Of a stretch of 64,000 bases of DNA, positions 49,319 to 60,871 are shown piece after piece (positions within the stretch are counted from its first letter, which is position 1; each line of letters opens with the position of its first letter). The notes under the pieces are model-generated. The model made no database searches and was not told the origin of the DNA. It saw only the letters and a list, made by a program, of their open reading frames with translations. The translations under genes were made by a program, and so were the position numbers. Origin of the DNA: Mycoplasma tauri (GTDB lineage: Bacteria > Bacillota_I > Bacilli_A > Mycoplasmatales > Metamycoplasmataceae); assembly GCF_016925555.1 (NCBI RefSeq), contig NZ_CP070479.1:1-64000 (forward strand), written 5' to 3'.

Positions 49319-50406
49319 TGCAAGATAATTTAAAGGCAAATAATTCTTTTCAATATGTAGAGGATTTGTCAAATTTGAAAGCTTTTAAACTTGTTAATTC
49401 TAATGAAGTTGTAGATTTTAACAATAAATATAGGAGAAAAACGCAGTGATATCAAAAAATATTTAATATTAAATCTCCTTACATTAAGAGTTTGTTTAAG
49501 GTTTTCTCAATACTAGCAGAATTTATGCTAGTTGCATTCATTGTTATAACAATAACATTCTTTTTAATAAACTCTGTTCCAGGCGGCACGGGTCTAACTT
49601 CAGGACTTGAAGAAGGAGCTAGAAAGGCTGTTGAAGAAAAATATGGTCTTAATGAACCATTAATTGTAAGATACTTAATTTACCTTAGAAACCTTTTCCA
49701 TTTTGACTTTGGTATATCACTTTCAGTATTTCCAGGCCAAAATATTAATGATTTTGTGTGAATAAGATTTTATAAAAGCTTTTTAATTGGTATATTCTCA
49801 GTTATGCTAACTCTATTAATTGGGATTCCGCTAGGTGTTTATGTTGGTTCTAATCCAGATAAATTGCCTGACCATATAGCAACAATAGTTGTTTCAATTT
49901 TTTCATCGATACCATCATTAGTATTTGCTTTATGATTGTTATTGATAGGTAGAAAATTAAATATGCCTTATTTATTCAATGAAAAAGACATATCTACTTA
50001 TGTTCTTCCTGGTTTAGCTCTTTCATTAGGTTCTATTATTGTTTATATTAAATATATAAGGACCGAATTAAACAGAGAGCTAAATTCTCAACATTGTAAA
50101 TTCTGTTACTTAAAAGGTGTTACAAAAAGACGTTTTGTATGGACACATGCATTGAAGCCAGCTCTTTTCCCTATCGCTACATTTTTCCCAGTTGTTATTT
50201 TTGGTAGTTTTATTGGTTCTTTGTTTATTGAACAAATATTCTTTATTACAGGTAGCGGTGGGTTATTGCTAAATGCAATTACTTCTAAGGATTACAACAT
50301 AATATTATTTATGGTTACATTATTTTCACTTCTTACAATTCTCTCATATACATGTAGAGATGCTTTATATCAAATTATAGATCCACGTATTAGGAGAAGG
50401 GGATAG
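49318..50406 (+). CDS. oppB: Oligopeptide ABC transporter permease OppB
   Basis: A 362-residue permease with about six helices. After a soluble N-terminal extension of about 55 residues come IVITITFFLINSVPGG and the segment ARKAVEEKYGLNEPL typical of OppB, and the coupling loop near KGVTKRRFVWTHALKPAL, which matches the EAA loop that contacts the ATPases. The ATG shares one base with the oppA stop. oppC begins two bases after its stop. Confidence 0.93.
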
Positions 50407-50408
50407 TT

Positions 50409-51422
50409 ATGACTAAAATATCAAAATGACTTAAAAATAATTCCCGTAAAAGAAGAATGATAATGGAAAGTCCAAATAATATAGACGGAGAACATCTAGC
50501 TCCTAATAAATTCTTAAGACCGCTTGCATATAAACAATGACAATTTATTGGAAATTTATTTGAATTTAGCGAAACAAGCAGAATGCATAATCGTCAAAAA
50601 CCTTTTGTTGAATTCTTTTATCGTTTTAGTCGTTCATTTGCTGGTGTTTTTGGTTTAGTTACATTGTTAACATTAATAATTCTTTCAATTTTTATACCAA
50701 TGATAACTCCACATGATCCACTTGTTATTTCACAAGAAAAAAGATATGAAACTTTTTTTACTAATGGGCATATACTTGGTACAGATTATCTTGGTAGAGA
50801 TTTATGAGCGCGTCTATGATACGGATTACGTTATTCATTAATGCTTTCATTTGTTGCGACATTTATACAGGTTATAGTTGGTTTATTTATAGGAATAATG
50901 ATGGGTCACTTTAGAATTTTTGACAAAATAATGACTTTTGTTATAAAAATTATTTCAAATGTTCCTTCTATAATTATTCTTATTACAATAACAATTATTT
51001 TAAAACCTACATTCTGAGTTATGGTTTTTGCATTGTCATTTACTTCATGAGCAGGTATAGCTAATCAAATGCGTTCTCAGGTATTGCGTGCAAAATCATT
51101 TGAATGAGTTAGTGCTTCAAAAATATTAGGCACTCCTACACATAAAGTTCTTTTAAATTATTTACCAATTCTTATTCCTTTATTAATTACAGAAATTGTA
51201 TTTCATATTCCGGGAATTATTCTATCTGAAACATCACTTGCATTCATAGGTTTATCTATACCTAACATTGCAACACTTGGAAACTTGATCAGTGATGGTT
51301 CAAAAAACTTTACAGTATTTCCAAGATATGTACTTGTGCCTTCATTTATGCTTATTTTAGTAACAACATCAATTCAGTTAATGGCAGCTGCCGTTCAAGA
51401 TAGTCTTTTAAGACAAAGATAG
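50409..51422 (+). CDS. oppC: Oligopeptide ABC transporter permease OppC
   Basis: A 337-residue permease. An N-terminal cytosolic part of about 75 residues precedes the first helix, then ITPHDPLV, the typical LGTDYLGRDLWARLWYG segment, further helices, and the coupling loop AKSFEWVSASKILGTPTHKVLLNYLPIL. It pairs with OppB to form the channel. Confidence 0.93.
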
Positions 51423-51429
51423 GAAACAC

Positions 51430-52956
51430 ATGACAGAAACTATTGAACTTAAAAAAAATCCTGGATATAGTAAAAAATTTGCTAAACCAATCATGTTAAA
51501 GAATCTTCCAGAACCGCTTGATTTAATGGAAATTAAGAACGAAAAAGGTAAAGGTTTTTGAAGAAATTTTAAAGATTATTGGGTTGAATTCGGTCGTAAG
51601 ATCAAAAGATGTTTTTATTGAAAAAAGCAAAATATTGATATTTTTACAGGCACAAAAAAAGAATATGTTTGCGGCGAAGAATTGAATGTTGCAGCAGAAA
51701 TTGAGAATATTTATTTGACATTTAAAAACCCAGCTAATCCTAAAGAGAAAAATCTTGTTCTCCGTGGGCCAAGTCTAAAAATTTACGAAGGTAAGGTACA
51801 TGCTCTTATTGGCGAATCAGGTTCTGGAAAATCTGTTATTACATCGCTTTTATATGGTTTAACTGGAACTAATGCAATTATCGAAGGTGGAAAGATTAAA
51901 TTATATGGTTTAGAAGTACAAAATTTCACATTATATAATTGAGAAAAATCTAAACTTAGAGGAAGAATTGTTTCAGCTGTTTTTCAAAACCCTATGTCCA
52001 TTCTTGACCCAACTATGAAGGTTGGAAAACAAATAATGGAAGGTATGCTAATTAATAAATTAGTTAAAAATAGAAAAGAAGCTTATGTAGAAGCAATAAA
52101 ATATTTAAAATTAACCAAAATTAATAATCCAGAAGCAGTTATGAAGACATACCCACATGAGCTATCTGGTGGTATGATACAACGTGTTGCTATTGCTTCT
52201 ATAGTTTCACTAAAACCAAAAATTTTAGTAATGGATGAACCTACAACTGCACTTGACCCTACAGTTCAGGCTCTTGTGCTTGATATTATTAGAGAGCTTC
52301 AAGAAAAATTTAGTATTGCTATAGCATTTATTACACATGATTTAGGAGTTGTTGCTTCTATAGCTGATTTTATAAATATCATGTATGCAGGTCAAATTGT
52401 TGAAAGTGGTACAACAAAAGAAATTCTAACTAATCCTCAACATCCTTACACATGAGGTTTGATAACATCTATGCCAGATTTTAACAAAGGTGAAAAACTC
52501 CAAGTTATTAGAGGCGCTGTTCCTTCAAATCTTAATAATATTGTTGGCGATGCTTTTGCTGTTCGTAATGATTATGCACTTAATATTGACTTTGAACAAG
52601 AACCGCCATTTTTCCAAATTTCACCAACTCATTTTGTTAAAAGTAACTTATTAGATTCAAGAGCTCCTAAATATGAGCCACCTAAAATTATTTCTAAACT
52701 TTGATCTAAATATAATAATAGGCTAGAAAAAATATATGGCGCTGATGATATGTATGTCTCAGATGTTGAATTTAATAAATATTTAAATTTTGCAAATGTT
52801 CATAATGATAAAGCTGATAATCTTTGAGAAGAAAGAAATCAGATTTTAAGTGAACGTAATAAGAATATTAAAGATAAAAGTGCGAATTTTGAAAGAAAGA
52901 ATCAATTCTTTAATAAGTATTATGGTTATAACCATGAATATAATGAGGATAGGTAA
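51430..52956 (+). CDS. oppD: Oligopeptide ABC transporter ATPase OppD
   Basis: A 508-residue ATPase. An N-terminal extension of about 90 residues precedes the ABC core: Walker A GESGSGKS, Q loop FQNPMSILDP, signature LSGGMIQRV, Walker B ILVMDEP and His switch FITHDLG. The C-terminal part has a long charged tail of about 180 residues where OppD proteins usually have a short oligopeptide-type domain with cysteines, which I do not see. With OppF it powers peptide import. Confidence 0.92.
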
Positions 52957-52958
52957 TT

Positions 52959-54287
52959 ATGAGTAAATTTTATGTAGAGAAAAAAAGCTTTGGCAAATCT
53001 TTATATCGTGAGCTAACGCCTGGAACAGAAGAAATGTTAAATTCTTATCCTAACAAGGATGTTCTTGTTGAAGTTAGAAATCTTGATATTACCTATGGTT
53101 CAAATTTTAAAAGCTTTAAAGCAATTAAAAATCTTAATTTAAATATTTATGATGGTGAAGTTCTTGGCCTTGTTGGTGAATCTGGATCAGGTAAGTCAAC
53201 TACAGGTAGAGCAATAATAGGACTCACGCCTCACTCTTTTGGTTATATAAAAATACTTAATAAAATAATTCCTAAAAATCTTGATAAGTCAAATAAATGA
53301 TCAAAAAATTATAAAAAAATTATTAATTTTATGGTCAATAAAGTACAAATGATATTCCAGGATCCTACAAATTCACTTAACCCATTTAAAAATGTTGAAT
53401 ATGTAGTTGGAGAAGGATTATCTAATACTAAAAACTCTAAATATATTTATTTAACAGCATTAGATGAAAATGCTTATATTGATGCTAATGAAGAGATAAA
53501 ACTTGAAGATCCTAAAAATCTAATATATGAAAATGAGTTCAAAGAACTAGAAAAATATAATCATTCAATCAAAGATTCATATAATTTTGTTTTTGGTCCA
53601 TTTTATGATGAATTAAAAGCAAGGCAATCTAAAAATCCTGTTATTTATAATTCTATTGTTGAAAAGTTTGAAGCTGCAAAAATTGAGAGAGATAATTCTT
53701 CAAATTTAAGTGAAAAAGAATGCAAAAAACTTCTTGTAGTTGATATTTTAAAACAAGTAGGATTAGATGAAACCGTTCTTGGTAGATTCCCACTTGAGTT
53801 TTCTGGTGGTCAACAACAACGTTTAGGAATTTGTCGAGCAGTTGTTCTTAGACCAAAATTGTTAATAGCAGATGAACCTATTTCTGCACTTGACGTTTCT
53901 ATTCAAGCACAAGTTATTAATATATTTAATGAACTCAAGAAAAAATATCATTTAACAATATTATTTATTGCTCATGATTTGAGAATGGTTGAATATATTT
54001 CTGATAGGATTGCAGTTATAAATAAAGGTGTACTTTTAGAAGTTGGGCCTACAGATGAAATTATAAATAATGCTCATCACCCATATACAAGAAGTCTTTT
54101 AGATGCTGTTCCATCTATTGAAAATGAAAAAGGATCATTGCTAGGAGAAATATATTCTCCAGCTATTCATGATTATGATGAAAATAATCAGCCATATTGA
54201 CACGATTTAGGTAATCATCATTTTGTACTTGCTACCAGCGAAGAAATAATAAAATATAAGGCTGAAGCGACTAAAAAAACAAGTTAA
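52959..54287 (+). CDS. oppF: Oligopeptide ABC transporter ATPase OppF
   Basis: A 442-residue ATPase with Walker A GESGSGKS, Q loop MIFQDPTNSLNP, signature FSGGQQQR, Walker B LLIADEP and His switch FIAHDLR. An extra segment of about 110 residues lies between the Q loop and the signature, a mycoplasma trait, so the family's normal spacing is much exceeded. It is the last gene of the PDxFFG-oppABCDF run and ends in a hairpin. Confidence 0.92.
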
Positions 54288-54300
54288 AGCTTGTTTTTTT
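54274..54300. terminator. Two-way terminator between oppF and a minus-strand gene
   Basis: Stem AAAAAACAAG with CTTGTTTTTT, a six-base loop and T on both strands. It serves the converging oppF and the minus-strand gene ending at 54299. Confidence 0.8.
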
Positions 54301-54790
54301 ATTTCACAATTATTTTGTCAAAGTTGACATCTTTTACAATTTTAAGTATGTAATTTTTGTTTGATGATTTGTTATCCTCTTGATTCACTTTAATAAAAAT
54401 AGTTAGAATTGTATTATTGCCGCCAAATTCATAATCAAATTCTATATTTTTAAAAGGTTCTTTTATTTTTTTAATAATGTCTGTTATTATAACTGGAGCC
54501 ACATTTTTGTCAAAATATGCTAAATCATTTTCTATTTTAATAAATGAATAATATTCATTAGTGTCTATATTTGGAAACTCAATGTCTAAGCTTAAGCTTT
54601 CACCTTCATTTTCACTATTGTAATTTTTATTTAAAGGGGCTTTTTGGTTTTGCATTGAATTATCACCAGCTTTTGATAATTGAGTTTTTTTATCTTTTTT
54701 TAAAGATATTACAATAACAGGTGCAATAACTGCTGATGCTAGCATTATTGATCCGGCCGCTATTAAAATTTTTCTAGTTTTTGAATTCAT
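54299..54790 (-). CDS. Unknown single-helix membrane protein
   Basis: A 163-residue protein with a membrane helix at about residues 8-30 (a run ending APVIVISL), then a low-complexity spacer and a small soluble domain. I do not know its family; its place beside an MG284-like gene suggests the mycoplasma families sometimes called MHO_1580/MHO_1590, but I cannot confirm that. The ATG at 54790 is chosen over 54817 because it follows the membrane-helix rule and overlaps the upstream gene by only 17 bases. Confidence 0.65.
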   Translation of the reverse strand: MNSKTRKILIAAGSIMLASAVIAPVIVISLKKDKKTQLSKAGDNSMQNQKAPLNKNYNSENEGESLSLDIEFPNIDTNEYYSFIKIENDLAYFDKNVAPVIITDIIKKIKEPFKNIEFDYEFGGNNTILTIFIKVNQEDNKSSNKNYILKIVKDVNFDKIIVK

Positions 54791-56171
54791 TTTTGTACCT
54801 GATAACCATTTCATCAATTGAATTCATTTTGTTTGTTATTAATTCACCTAGTCTGTTGTAATCTATACTAAAATTATATTTTTTTCTTTCATTATTCATG
54901 TTTGTTTCATGTTTTAGGCTAAAAAGTCCCTTATATGGGTCTAATAAAGGTTTAGATATGTTTTGTGTAACATTAATTAAAAGTTCGTTTTTTTTATTTT
55001 TGCTGTCTAGCTCATGTATAAAATTATATGTCATAGTAAATTCACCACTAAAATTGTAAGGAATGATTAACCCCTTATCTATATCTGTTTGAGAGTCAAT
55101 TAACATTTTTTTAGAGTAGTCATATTTTGTGTTTCAGTCATAATGTACTGTTCTAACATCGTTTTTACCAGTATATATCGATTCTTTAATTTCATTATTT
55201 AATTCATTATTTATCAATTCAAAATTTTTATTATATATGTGTTTTATACCTAAAAAAGATAAAGATTGATTTTTAAACATTTCATAAGATGTCTTTCTTA
55301 TCTTATTTGTAATTTCCTTTTTATCTTCTTTATTAATTGAATTAAAATAATCTTTATTATTCAAAAAAGGGTCGGTATCCTTAAGATTATCGCTATAAGA
55401 GTTTATTGTTGCTAATTCAGAAATTTTGGTTAACTGATTCAATGTGTTAAATTTAATGTTTGTATTAAAATATTTAACTTCTTTTTTTGTGTCCCCAAAT
55501 TCATCAAAGTAAAATTTGTAAAATTCAGGAGTTTTCACATTCAATTCAATATCATTCAAATTAATGTTTTTTATTTTATTACTGTTATTTTTTTCCTTTT
55601 TAACTTCTCAAAAATGGATTTCATTTGTTTTGTCAGGATATTTACAATTAAATGTTGCCACCACACTTTTTAAATCTTCAAAAGTCATTTTTAAATAATC
55701 TGAAGTTATAGTCATTACTTGTAGACCAACTCCCGATACCGCAATACTTTTTTTTGATTTATCATCATCATCTTTATCAAAATATCCGTCAAATCATTCA
55801 TAATATTTTGAAAATGAATTTTCAAGAAGAATATATTCTTGAGTGTTGAATTCTGTTTGTTCAACTACTAAATTATTAATTGATAAAGAAAAAGGATTTT
55901 TTTTCTTATAAATAATATGATTAATAGAAAGTGGAAAGGTTCTTCAAAATCTAATAATAAATTTGTCTTCGTTAAATATTCTTCTTATTTCAACAGCACC
56001 TCTTTTAAATTGATTAATTGATGATAAATTATTAATTCAAAAATTTTTTCTATCATAATTTTTGTTTATTCCTTTACTATTTACAGAGAAAAAATCTTGA
56101 TCTAATACAACAGTTTGTTTATTTAATATTTGTGAATTTACTGCTGTATTTATATTACCTAGTAAGAAAAT
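54774..56171 (-). CDS. Unknown protein with a non-ATG start
   Basis: An open frame of up to 471 codons (56186 to the stop at 54774) with no ATG or GTG/TTG in its first 100 codons. The first in-frame candidate is ATT at 56171 (465 residues), 12 bases after an AGAGG, and the first residues are hydrophobic, like a signal sequence. It overlaps the upstream gene end by 17 bases, so translation is probably coupled. The body is rich in Asn, Asp, Lys and aromatic residues; several TGA are read as Trp. I do not recognise the family. Whether a frame slip hides a normal start is open. Confidence 0.6.
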
Positions 56172-56505
56172 AGTAAAAGAATTCCTCTATTGCCATTTTT
56201 CTCTGTCTGTAAAAGCTTGATTTAGATAAAAAAGTATCATCACTTTTTTTATTCATAATAACATACTCTTTTATAAATTTTGCATTATTTTGATCCATGT
56301 AGGTTAATGCATCTTGAAAATCAGTTAACGATGATTCTTCATTTTTATTTTTTTTATTTTCTTTATTTAATAATTTGTTTATTAAATCATTTTGTCTTCT
56401 CATTTCTTGCCTAGTTTTATCTAATAAATATAGTGTTTTTATAATGTTTATCCTATCTTTATTGGGGATAAATTTGTCAATTTGTTTTTGATAATTTATT
56501 TTCAT
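56155..56505 (-). CDS. Small helical protein, MG284/ArpU-like
   Basis: A 116-residue, basic, mostly helical protein. Its last part, SSFYRQRKMAIEEFFYYF, resembles the C-terminal end of the ArpU/RinA phage-type regulators and of mycoplasma proteins named after MG284/MPN403. A DNA-binding role is possible but unproved. The ribosome site AGGAGG precedes ATG. It is the first of a three-gene minus-strand run. Confidence 0.6.
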   Translation of the reverse strand: MKINYQKQIDKFIPNKDRINIIKTLYLLDKTRQEMRRQNDLINKLLNKENKKNKNEESSLTDFQDALTYMDQNNAKFIKEYVIMNKKSDDTFLSKSSFYRQRKMAIEEFFYYFLTR

Positions 56506-57009
56506 TTTTCCTCCTACAACATCAATTTTAAAATTGTGATTTGTATTGAAAAAATGGAAAAAAATAGGAAAAATAGTGCTTTTTTTCCACTATAAATAGT
56601 TTTTTATCTAAGTTTTTTAGTAGTTTTATTGATTATTGAATAGTTTATATAATAGTTAAAATTAGAATCTTAATATTAAAACAATTAATTATAAATTTTG
56701 TTTTACAAATTCTTTATATCATGATACTTTTTTCCGTTTAATTCTTTTTTATAGTATTTTTATGAAATTTAGTTACTTTTTGAAAAAATGAATATAAATC
56801 TTAAAAAACAAAAATCATTTTTTGTTATTTTTACTCACAATAGGCTACTAAATTAATAATTTTTATCAAGTAGAAAATTTTCTAAATAAATTATAAAAAA
56901 ACATATAAATAAAATTTATTCATTTTTTGTTTAATTGGCAAAAGAATCATAGATATTTTGTCTTGCTATAAATAATATTAAGATTAAGTTTATATTATAT
57001 AATTAAACT
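56506..57009. other. Gene-free divergent spacer of about 500 bases
   Basis: The longest gene-free stretch in the window. It must hold the promoter of the minus-strand trio and that of gdpP. I see a weak inverted repeat AACAAAAA/TTTTTTGTT with a T-rich end near 56808, which might end a short RNA, but nothing I can name. Confidence 0.35.
56998..57003 (+). promoter_or_regulatory. Leaderless promoter -10 box of gdpP
   Basis: TATAAT with six bases to the ATG at 57010 and no ribosome site. Confidence 0.55.
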
Positions 57010-59007
57010 ATGAATAAAATTAATTTATTGAAAAGGAATAAAAATGTAATATTAGCATCACTTTTTTTAGTGTTTTCAATAATTATTTTAGTTTGCGGAA
57101 TTATTCTTATTATGAAAACCGAAAACTACGTTTGAGTTTGAGGTATTTTAGCTTTTTTAGCTAGTGGTTTGGGCATTGCATTTTCATTAATACTTATAAG
57201 TAAGCATTATTGGACAAGAAATGCAATTGTTAAAAAATCGTTTAATTATTTTATGGATGAAGTTATTAGTCATAATTCATTGGGATTAATAGTTTATGAT
57301 CACAAGAATTATATTTTGTGAACTAGTGCGTTTTTTAAAAATCGTTTTGGTCGGAATTGAATTGGAGAAACTTTAAATAATTTTTTTGAAGACTATTCAA
57401 TCTATTTTGAAATAGGACAACAGAACTTTTCATTTGAATTCCAAGGTTTTACATATGAAGCTACTATTTGGCCTTTAAAAAATTGTATAAGCATTAAGGA
57501 CGTAACTTTTGAAAAACAATTAGAAAAAATTTATAGGGATCAGCTATCTGTTATTGGAGAGATGGAAATTGATAATTACCAGCTTTATAATTCAATTCTT
57601 TCAGAAGAAGAAATTTATAAAGTTAACCAAGAATTTATTTCTATTCTTGATGAGTTAGTGGTAAATTACAATTTTACATATAGACAATATACAAGTGGTA
57701 AGTTTATAATTTTCACTAACAAAGAATCAATTGATAAAATGTCTAAAATTAATTTTAGTTTTTTATCAAGAATTCATAATGTTTTAAGTGAATCAAAAAC
57801 AAATAATATTTTAGTATCGGTATCTGCTGGTTTTGCAGTTGGCTTTAAGAATCTTTGAGAAAAAACAGAACAAGCGAAAAGTGCTCTTTTACAGGCTCAA
57901 AGCCGCGGTGGTGACCAAGTTGCAATATTTTCAAAAAATGAAAATCCTAAATATTTTGGTTCTTCAAGTGAGATTTTATATGACATTAGTAGAACAAAAA
58001 TCAAAAGTCTAGCAAATAATATAGAGCAAAAATTAAAGAGTCCAAAGATAAAGAAAGTTATTTGCTATGGGCATGCAAATGCTGACTTAGATGCTATTGG
58101 TGCATCGCTTGGTATTTGAACTCTTGCAAAGCAATTTAATAAAGAAGCTTATATTTGTTCAACAACCCAAGATAGTACAACTTCTAAAGCAATTGAAAAA
58201 TTAATTCCTGATGCAGAATATGATGAAATATTTATAAAACCTCAAGCAGCTAACAAAATCACAGATGATCAAACTCTTGTATTTTTACTTGATAATTCAG
58301 ACATTAAAAGAACTGATAATAAGGATTGTATAACTAATACGAAAGTTAATAATATTTTTATATTGGATCACCATAGATTAGGATCTAGTGTAGATTTTTG
58401 TCCAAAAATGAATCGTTATATTGATTCAGCTGCTTCAAGTACATCTGAAATAGTTACAGAAATTCTAATGTTTGTACAGAAAAAGATTAAACTTCAACAT
58501 TTCATATCTCAAATGTTGTTAAATGGTATTTATTTAGATACATTACAATTTACCAAACACGTTAGTTCAAGGACATTTTCGGCTGCAGCATGACTTGAAG
58601 AAAGAGGTGCTGATTCTTCTAAAAGTAGTGAATCACTTAAAATGGATGCATCTACTTGAGAACAAATTAATGACTTACTTATGAATATACAAGAAGTTAA
58701 GCCTTATTACTATTTAGCTTACAAGGACGTAGCACTATCAAATGATGTGATTTCGATAGCAGCAGAAGAAATTTTAAAAATTAGCGGAAGAAAAGCAGCC
58801 TTTGTTGTAGCAAAATTAAAAGGTACAAACATTTATAAAATGAGTGCAAGAGGTCTTGGTGTTAATGTACAATTAATAGCAGAAGCTGTTGGTGGTGGTG
58901 GGCACTATGGCACAGCCGCTGCAACAACAATTGAAGATTTTGAAACATTTATAAATAACATTAAACATGCGATTGTGAGTGAGAAAAATGAAAGTAATAC
59001 TTATTAA
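57010..59007 (+). CDS. gdpP: Cyclic-di-AMP phosphodiesterase GdpP
   Basis: GdpP breaks down c-di-AMP, which controls potassium uptake and turgor. 665 residues, in the family order: two membrane helices (about 13-35 and 44-64), a degenerate PAS region, a degenerate GGDEF region (about 190-310), then the DHH domain with GHANADLDAIGAS (metal site H-x-x-x-D-x-D) and ILDHHR, and a DHHA1 domain with AVGGGGHYGTAAA. The catalytic residues look intact. It overlaps rplI by 20 bases and is followed by dnaC, the conserved Firmicutes order. Several Trp codons are TGA. Confidence 0.93.
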
Positions 59008-59443
59008 AGACTGCAAAGACGGTCAAGCTAATACAATAATTGAAGTTTCAAATGGTTATGGATCAAACTTTTTGGTTAAAAAAGGATTCGGCGTTCCATA
59101 CAATGAAATTACTAAAAAACAACTTGAAAAAAGATTGAGTGCGCTAACAGCACAAGAGATGGAAAAACGTTCTGAAGCTCTTTTATTGAAGGAATCTTTA
59201 GAAAAACAAACTTTAAAGTTTACAATGGATGCCAATATTGATGCTAATGGCAATTTAAATGTTCATGGTGCAGTTTCGACAAAAGAAATTGTTAAATCTT
59301 TAGCCCAATTAGGCTATAAATTAGATAAATATGCCGTTCAAAAAGTTCATTTGGTATCTAATGGAGAGCATTTAATTGATGTTGTAGTTTATAAAGATAT
59401 AATTGCAAAATTGAAGGTGGTTTTATTAATCAATGTCAAATAA
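58988..59443 (+). CDS. rplI: 50S ribosomal protein L9
   Basis: 151 residues of the two-domain L9: the N-terminal MKVILIKDCKDG and EVSNGYGSNFLVKKG segment, a long helix, and a C-terminal domain ending with VHLVSNGEHLIDVVVYKDI. The ATG at 58988 overlaps gdpP by 20 bases; no good ribosome site is present, so translation is probably coupled. dnaC overlaps its end by 11 bases. Confidence 0.94.
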   Translation: MKVILIKDCKDGQANTIIEVSNGYGSNFLVKKGFGVPYNEITKKQLEKRLSALTAQEMEKRSEALLLKESLEKQTLKFTMDANIDANGNLNVHGAVSTKEIVKSLAQLGYKLDKYAVQKVHLVSNGEHLIDVVVYKDIIAKLKVVLLINVK

Positions 59444-60869
59444 TAGTGATGGTTACCCGGGTTATAAGAAAACATCATTAAGCAAATTTTCTAGCCCACA
59501 ATTAGAGATAAACTTGCTCGGACTTGTTTATATAAATAATAAAACAGCAGCAGAAATAATTCCTTATTTGACTAAGGAAGATTTTTCAGTTTATGAAAAT
59601 GCGATGTTTTATGAACTTTTACATGAAATGTTTTTTTCAAATATTTCAATAAATTATGACCAAGTAATGCTTTTTTCAAAAAATAAAGCTGCATATAATT
59701 TCATTTCAGTGGAATATTTAGAGATGCTTCAAGCAGGCGCCGGTCTTTCGTCTAACATAATTCAATATTTACAAGAAATTGAAAGATTAACCAAATTAAG
59801 AACCATTGAGCAGAATTTGAATTTTATTCAAAAGAAAATGACAAACGATGGTTATGCTACAAGTGATAAAGAAGTTATAAATAATTTACAAAATTTATTA
59901 CTTAATATTGAAAAAACAAAAACCAGCCAAGATTTTTTACATGCTAAGGATGTTTCAAAAATAGTTATAAAAGATCTTGAAGAAAGAAGAAGACTAGGCC
60001 ATGCCAATATTACTGGTGTTCCAACTGGTTTTAAAAAGCTAGATTCTCTTACACAAGGGTTTCAACCAGGTGAAATGATTGTTTTAGCAGCTAGGCCCGG
60101 AATGGGAAAAACTGCTTTTGCTCTTAATATTGCTCGTTATGCATCACATCCAAAATTAGGCGGTAAAAAAGTAGCGTTTTTCACACTAGAAATGCCATCC
60201 ACTTCGCTTGTTACTCGTTTATTTGGTATAAGTTCTGGAGTTGATCTTTATAGATTTAAAAAACCAGACTTATTAACTGATAGTGATATGTATAAAATTC
60301 GTGGTGCTCAAAATAATGATATTGACAAATTAGCTTTATTGATAGACGAATCAGCAAAAACAGACTTACCAACATTATTATGAAAATGTAGAAGGCTTGC
60401 TAAATCATTTGGATTAGACATGGTAATAATTGACTACTTACAATTGCTCAGTGTTAATAATGAAAAATCATCAAGAGATAGACAAAACGAAGTTGCTACA
60501 ATAAGTAGAAATCTTAAAACCCTTGCTCTTGAACTGAAAATACCAGTTATAGCGCTCAGTCAGTTAAGCAGGGAAGTTGAAAAAAGGGTTGACAAACGTC
60601 CGATTCTTTCTGATTTGCGTGAATCTGGAACAATAGAACAAGATGCTGACATTGTATTGTTCCTATATAGAGAAAACTACTACAATAAACAAAAAACTGA
60701 TACACAAGAATATGGGATAGCTATACCGGAGCCAACTACTCTTTTAATAGCAAAACATAGAAACGGTACGCAGGCTGATATTAATTTATCATTTAGACTT
60801 GAGTGTGGTAAATTTGAAGATGATTCACTATTTCAATATGAAGATGAAGATGATAAAGGAGAAGAATAA
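59433..60869 (+). CDS. dnaC: Replicative DNA helicase (DnaB type, DnaC in Bacillus)
   Basis: The hexameric fork helicase. 478 residues: an N-terminal DnaB domain (PQLEINLLGLVYI), a linker, then the RecA-like core with Walker A AARPGMGKT, Walker B VIIDYLQLL and the later ALSQLSREVEKR, and the arginine-containing AKHRNGTQ segment. It overlaps the rplI end by 11 bases. The acidic tail QYEDEDDKGEE is a local feature. Confidence 0.95.
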
Positions 60870-60871
60870 TA

